NCBI GenBank assembly: GCA_900104495.1
Contig: FMXS01000005.1
Span: 186,001-250,000, forward strand
From: Ruminococcaceae bacterium FB2012
Lineage (GTDB): Bacteria > Bacillota > Clostridia > Oscillospirales > Ruminococcaceae
DNA: 64,000 nt
Reading direction: 5' to 3'
Part shown: positions 62,247-64,000 of the stretch, one piece after another
How the letters are laid out: each line of letters starts with the position of its first letter
Position numbering within the stretch: position 1 is the stretch's first letter
Made by a program: the position numbers and the translations under genes
Notes under the pieces: model-generated
The model's database searches: none
The model's input: the letters and a program-made list of their open reading frames with translations, nothing else
Told to the model about the DNA's origin: nothing

Positions 62247-63008
62247 ATGTTCAAGATCTACCGCATGGGCTGCGCCTGCCGGCATGACAGCAGCTTCGTA
62301 CACGACCGTCCCAGAGGCTTCGACGGCTATCTGATGCTGTTCGTCAAGTCCAAGGCCGATTTCCTTATCGGCGGGAAGACCGTCCGCACCGAGCCGGGGA
62401 CCTTTATGATCTACAACAGCGGAACGCCCCAGCATTACAGCGCCTGCGAGAACGAATACGTCAATGACTGGATGCAGTTCGGCTGCTCCCCGAATTGGGC
62501 GGCAGGCACCGGAGTCCGCTACGACAAGCCGGTGTTCATCGGCGAGAGCATCGACGTTTCGCAGTATTTCAAGCTGATCTCCGACTGCTTCTTCCGCACC
62601 GAGAATATGCAGACCGCCGGCTATCTCGTTAAGGCCCTGCTCACGGAGGTCTTCTCGGAGAGCAGCGGCAGCGGAGCGGGCATCGCCCATTACCGCGAGC
62701 TTCTCGATCTGCGCAGCAGGATCTATTCCGCCCCGGAGGAGGACTGGAGCGTCACCCGCATGGCGGCTCTGCTCAACGTCAGCGAGCCCTATCTCCACAC
62801 GCTCTACAAAAGAGCCTTCGGCGTCACCTGCAACCGGGACGTCATCTGCTCCCGCATCGAGCAGGCAAGGCACGATCTTGCCTTCACGGACATGACTATC
62901 GAGGAAGTGTCCTTTGCCTGCGGTTACAGCAATACTGTCCATTTTTCCAGACAGTTCAAACAGCTCACAGGCATGACGCCCTCCCAGTGGAGAAAAAAAG
63001 GCGGCTGA
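62247..63008 (+). CDS. AraC-family transcriptional regulator
   Basis: A 253-residue regulator. The N-terminal about 140 residues form a cupin-like sensor (GGKTVRTEPGTFMIYNSGTP and the following His). The C-terminal about 95 residues hold two helix-turn-helices: MAALLNVSEPYLHTLYKRAF and SFACGYSNTVHFSRQFKQLT. The GMTPSQWRKKG end is typical. GAGGAGG lies 8 bases before the ATG. It converges on a glycoside hydrolase-like gene; AraC proteins often regulate sugar use, but the target here is only a guess. Confidence 0.93.
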   Translation: MFKIYRMGCACRHDSSFVHDRPRGFDGYLMLFVKSKADFLIGGKTVRTEPGTFMIYNSGTPQHYSACENEYVNDWMQFGCSPNWAAGTGVRYDKPVFIGESIDVSQYFKLISDCFFRTENMQTAGYLVKALLTEVFSESSGSGAGIAHYRELLDLRSRIYSAPEEDWSVTRMAALLNVSEPYLHTLYKRAFGVTCNRDVICSRIEQARHDLAFTDMTIEEVSFACGYSNTVHFSRQFKQLTGMTPSQWRKKGG

Positions 63009-63028
63009 TCTCCCGAATAAAAGAATAC

Positions 63029-63056
63029 GCCCCGTCCGTTTTCCCGCGGACGGGGC
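63029..63056. terminator. Terminator between converging genes
   Basis: GCCCCGTCCG (63029-63038) pairs perfectly with CGGACGGGGC (63047-63056). GTATTCTTTTATT follows on the minus strand and TTGCTGTTTA on the plus strand. Confidence 0.88.
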
Positions 63057-63063
63057 TTGCTGT

Positions 63064-64000
63064 TTATTTCATTACCTTTGCTATCTCCTCGACCTCCCGG
63101 GCGGCACGGTATGTAAAACCGTTTGCGGGAGCGAACAGGCTGTCGTAGCGGTAAAGCGCCGCGCCTGCGTTATAGGAGAAGCTGTCCTTTATCTGTCGGG
63201 CGATGATGCCCACATCGTCGGCGTACTCGTCGTTGAGTTCCATATTCGCCGGAGCGATGCCGATGACCAGCGACACGCTTTCGTCTCTCGGCAGAGAGGC
63301 CCATTGCTTCAGAGTGCTTGCGAAGGGCTTCCATTGGTTTTTGTAGCCGAAATAGACCTGCGGAGCAAGATAGTCGCAGTAGCCCGGCTGTGACAGCCAG
63401 AGGGAAACATCGGCGTACATATAGTTGTAGTTGTTCTCGTAGTTGCCCTGGGGCGCGATGCCGAACACCAGCGCATTGCTCTGAGCCTTGACGGCATCGT
63501 ACAGGGACTTCACCGTAAGGTTGCAGTTGTTCATCCGCCAGTTGTTCAGCGACATCTTCCCGCCGGCGGAAAGGTAGGCTTTATACTCCGCTTCATCGAA
63601 ATACTCTTCGGTGAGAGGATAGAAATAATCGTCGATGTGCAGTCCGTCGATATCGTATCCGCCGATAAGCTCCTTGGCGCCCTTGGTTATCAGTGAACGC
63701 ACCGAAGCGATGCCGGGATTCAGCCAGTATTTGCCGTAGGTCTCGCTGTATACCACATACCCGGGATACTTATCGGGATGATCGAACCATTCCTTTATCA
63801 GATACCCGGAGGGAGTTGCCTTCATCTCGGCGGGAGTGCCGAGGCGGTAGGGATTTATCCAGGCGTGTACCGAAAGATCATAGCTGTGAGCCACCTCGGT
63901 GACGATCTTGAAGGGGTCAAAACCGGGGGAACGTCCCACGGTGCCGGAAACGTATTCCGACCAGGGATAGAGCTTCGACTGATAGAAAGCATCTCCCAAA
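63064..64000 (-). CDS. GHL10-family (DUF187/YngK-like) glycoside hydrolase, C-terminal part (cut by window edge)
   Basis: About 311 residues are visible. The TIM-barrel segments AHSYDLSVHAWINPYRLGTP, GYDIDGLHIDDYFYP, VFGIAPQGNYENNYNY and DYLAPQVYFGYKNQW match the GHL10 family of secreted glycosidases (YngK-like). The acidic IDDYFYP loop is a likely part of the active site. The N-terminus, where a signal peptide would be, lies beyond the right edge. The substrate is unknown; some relatives act on cell-wall glycans. The stop is 7 bases from the terminator. Confidence 0.88.
   Translation of the reverse strand, partial: LGDAFYQSKLYPWSEYVSGTVGRSPGFDPFKIVTEVAHSYDLSVHAWINPYRLGTPAEMKATPSGYLIKEWFDHPDKYPGYVVYSETYGKYWLNPGIASVRSLITKGAKELIGGYDIDGLHIDDYFYPLTEEYFDEAEYKAYLSAGGKMSLNNWRMNNCNLTVKSLYDAVKAQSNALVFGIAPQGNYENNYNYMYADVSLWLSQPGYCDYLAPQVYFGYKNQWKPFASTLKQWASLPRDESVSLVIGIAPANMELNDEYADDVGIIARQIKDSFSYNAGAALYRYDSLFAPANGFTYRAAREVEEIAKVMK

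Overview
The window looks like the chromosome of a spore-forming, Gram-positive clostridial bacterium, most likely of the Oscillospiraceae/Ruminococcaceae (inferred from gene content, not from any search). Supporting signs are RNase Y, FtsEX with a PcsB/EnvC-like hydrolase activator, FabK instead of FabI, a lone SpoVAC, a T-box leader, minimal SufBC, indolepyruvate:ferredoxin oxidoreductase, DUF4317 and DUF6171 proteins, strong AGGAGG ribosome sites and many TTGACA-N17-TATAAT promoters. Coding DNA is moderately GC-rich; intergenic DNA is AT-rich apart from dispersed GC-rich repeats. There are no rRNA genes, transposases, prophage modules or CRISPR arrays, so the window reads as core chromosome.

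Layout: 1-3.5 kb holds ftsE-ftsX-envC-like (minus) behind a PucR-type regulator. 3.8-8.5 kb (minus) holds flavodoxin, a small membrane protein, a zinc-ribbon protein, an O-antigen-ligase-like protein and rny. 8.5-14.3 kb (plus) is an arylpyruvate module: iorA, a small membrane gene, iorB, a paaK-like CoA ligase, a DUF1877 gene and an ACT protein. 14.4-18 kb is an ECF-like sigma factor with a 1025-residue membrane-anchored partner. 18-22 kb (minus) has an OGG1-like glycosylase, an HEMWH lipoprotein, YbaK and DUF4317. 22.2-27.2 kb (plus) has tRNA-Ala(GGC), a short coiled-coil protein, a patatin, a tocopherol-cyclase-like protein, nth, a protein phosphatase and an orphan histidine kinase. 27.2-32.2 kb has a membrane protein, spoVAC, a FIST-GGDEF protein and sufBC.

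32.6-43 kb is a fatty-acid operon in one direction: acpP-fabK-fabD-fabG-fabF-accB-fabZ-accC-accD-accA, an acyl-CoA ligase and a TetR regulator. It makes malonyl-CoA (AccABCD), loads it (FabD) and elongates (FabF, FabG, FabZ, FabK). fabH is absent. After it come a secreted NlpC/P60 hydrolase with a WalR-type box, a 39-residue lipoprotein, yebC, a CE4 deacetylase, cysE, and a minus-strand run of response regulator, cysK, aldo-keto reductase, GNAT and LMW phosphatase. 51.6-57.9 kb is a minus-strand run in which proB and proA are separated by three genes. The right end holds a large CmpB-type membrane protein, an isoleucine T-box leader with ilvA-ridA, an AraC regulator and the cut end of a GHL10-type glycoside hydrolase.

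The most unusual signal is a set of dispersed intergenic repeats. Family A has six copies, with a stem whose paired bases co-vary between copies. Family B has two long copies, and family C has two copies placed just before ribosome sites. One A copy supplies the C-terminus of the patatin gene. Other points are the large anti-sigma-like protein with a duplicated ectodomain, a two-component pair that appears to be split across 24 kb, and a pyrimidine-rich repeat field around a 29-bp palindrome upstream of iorA.
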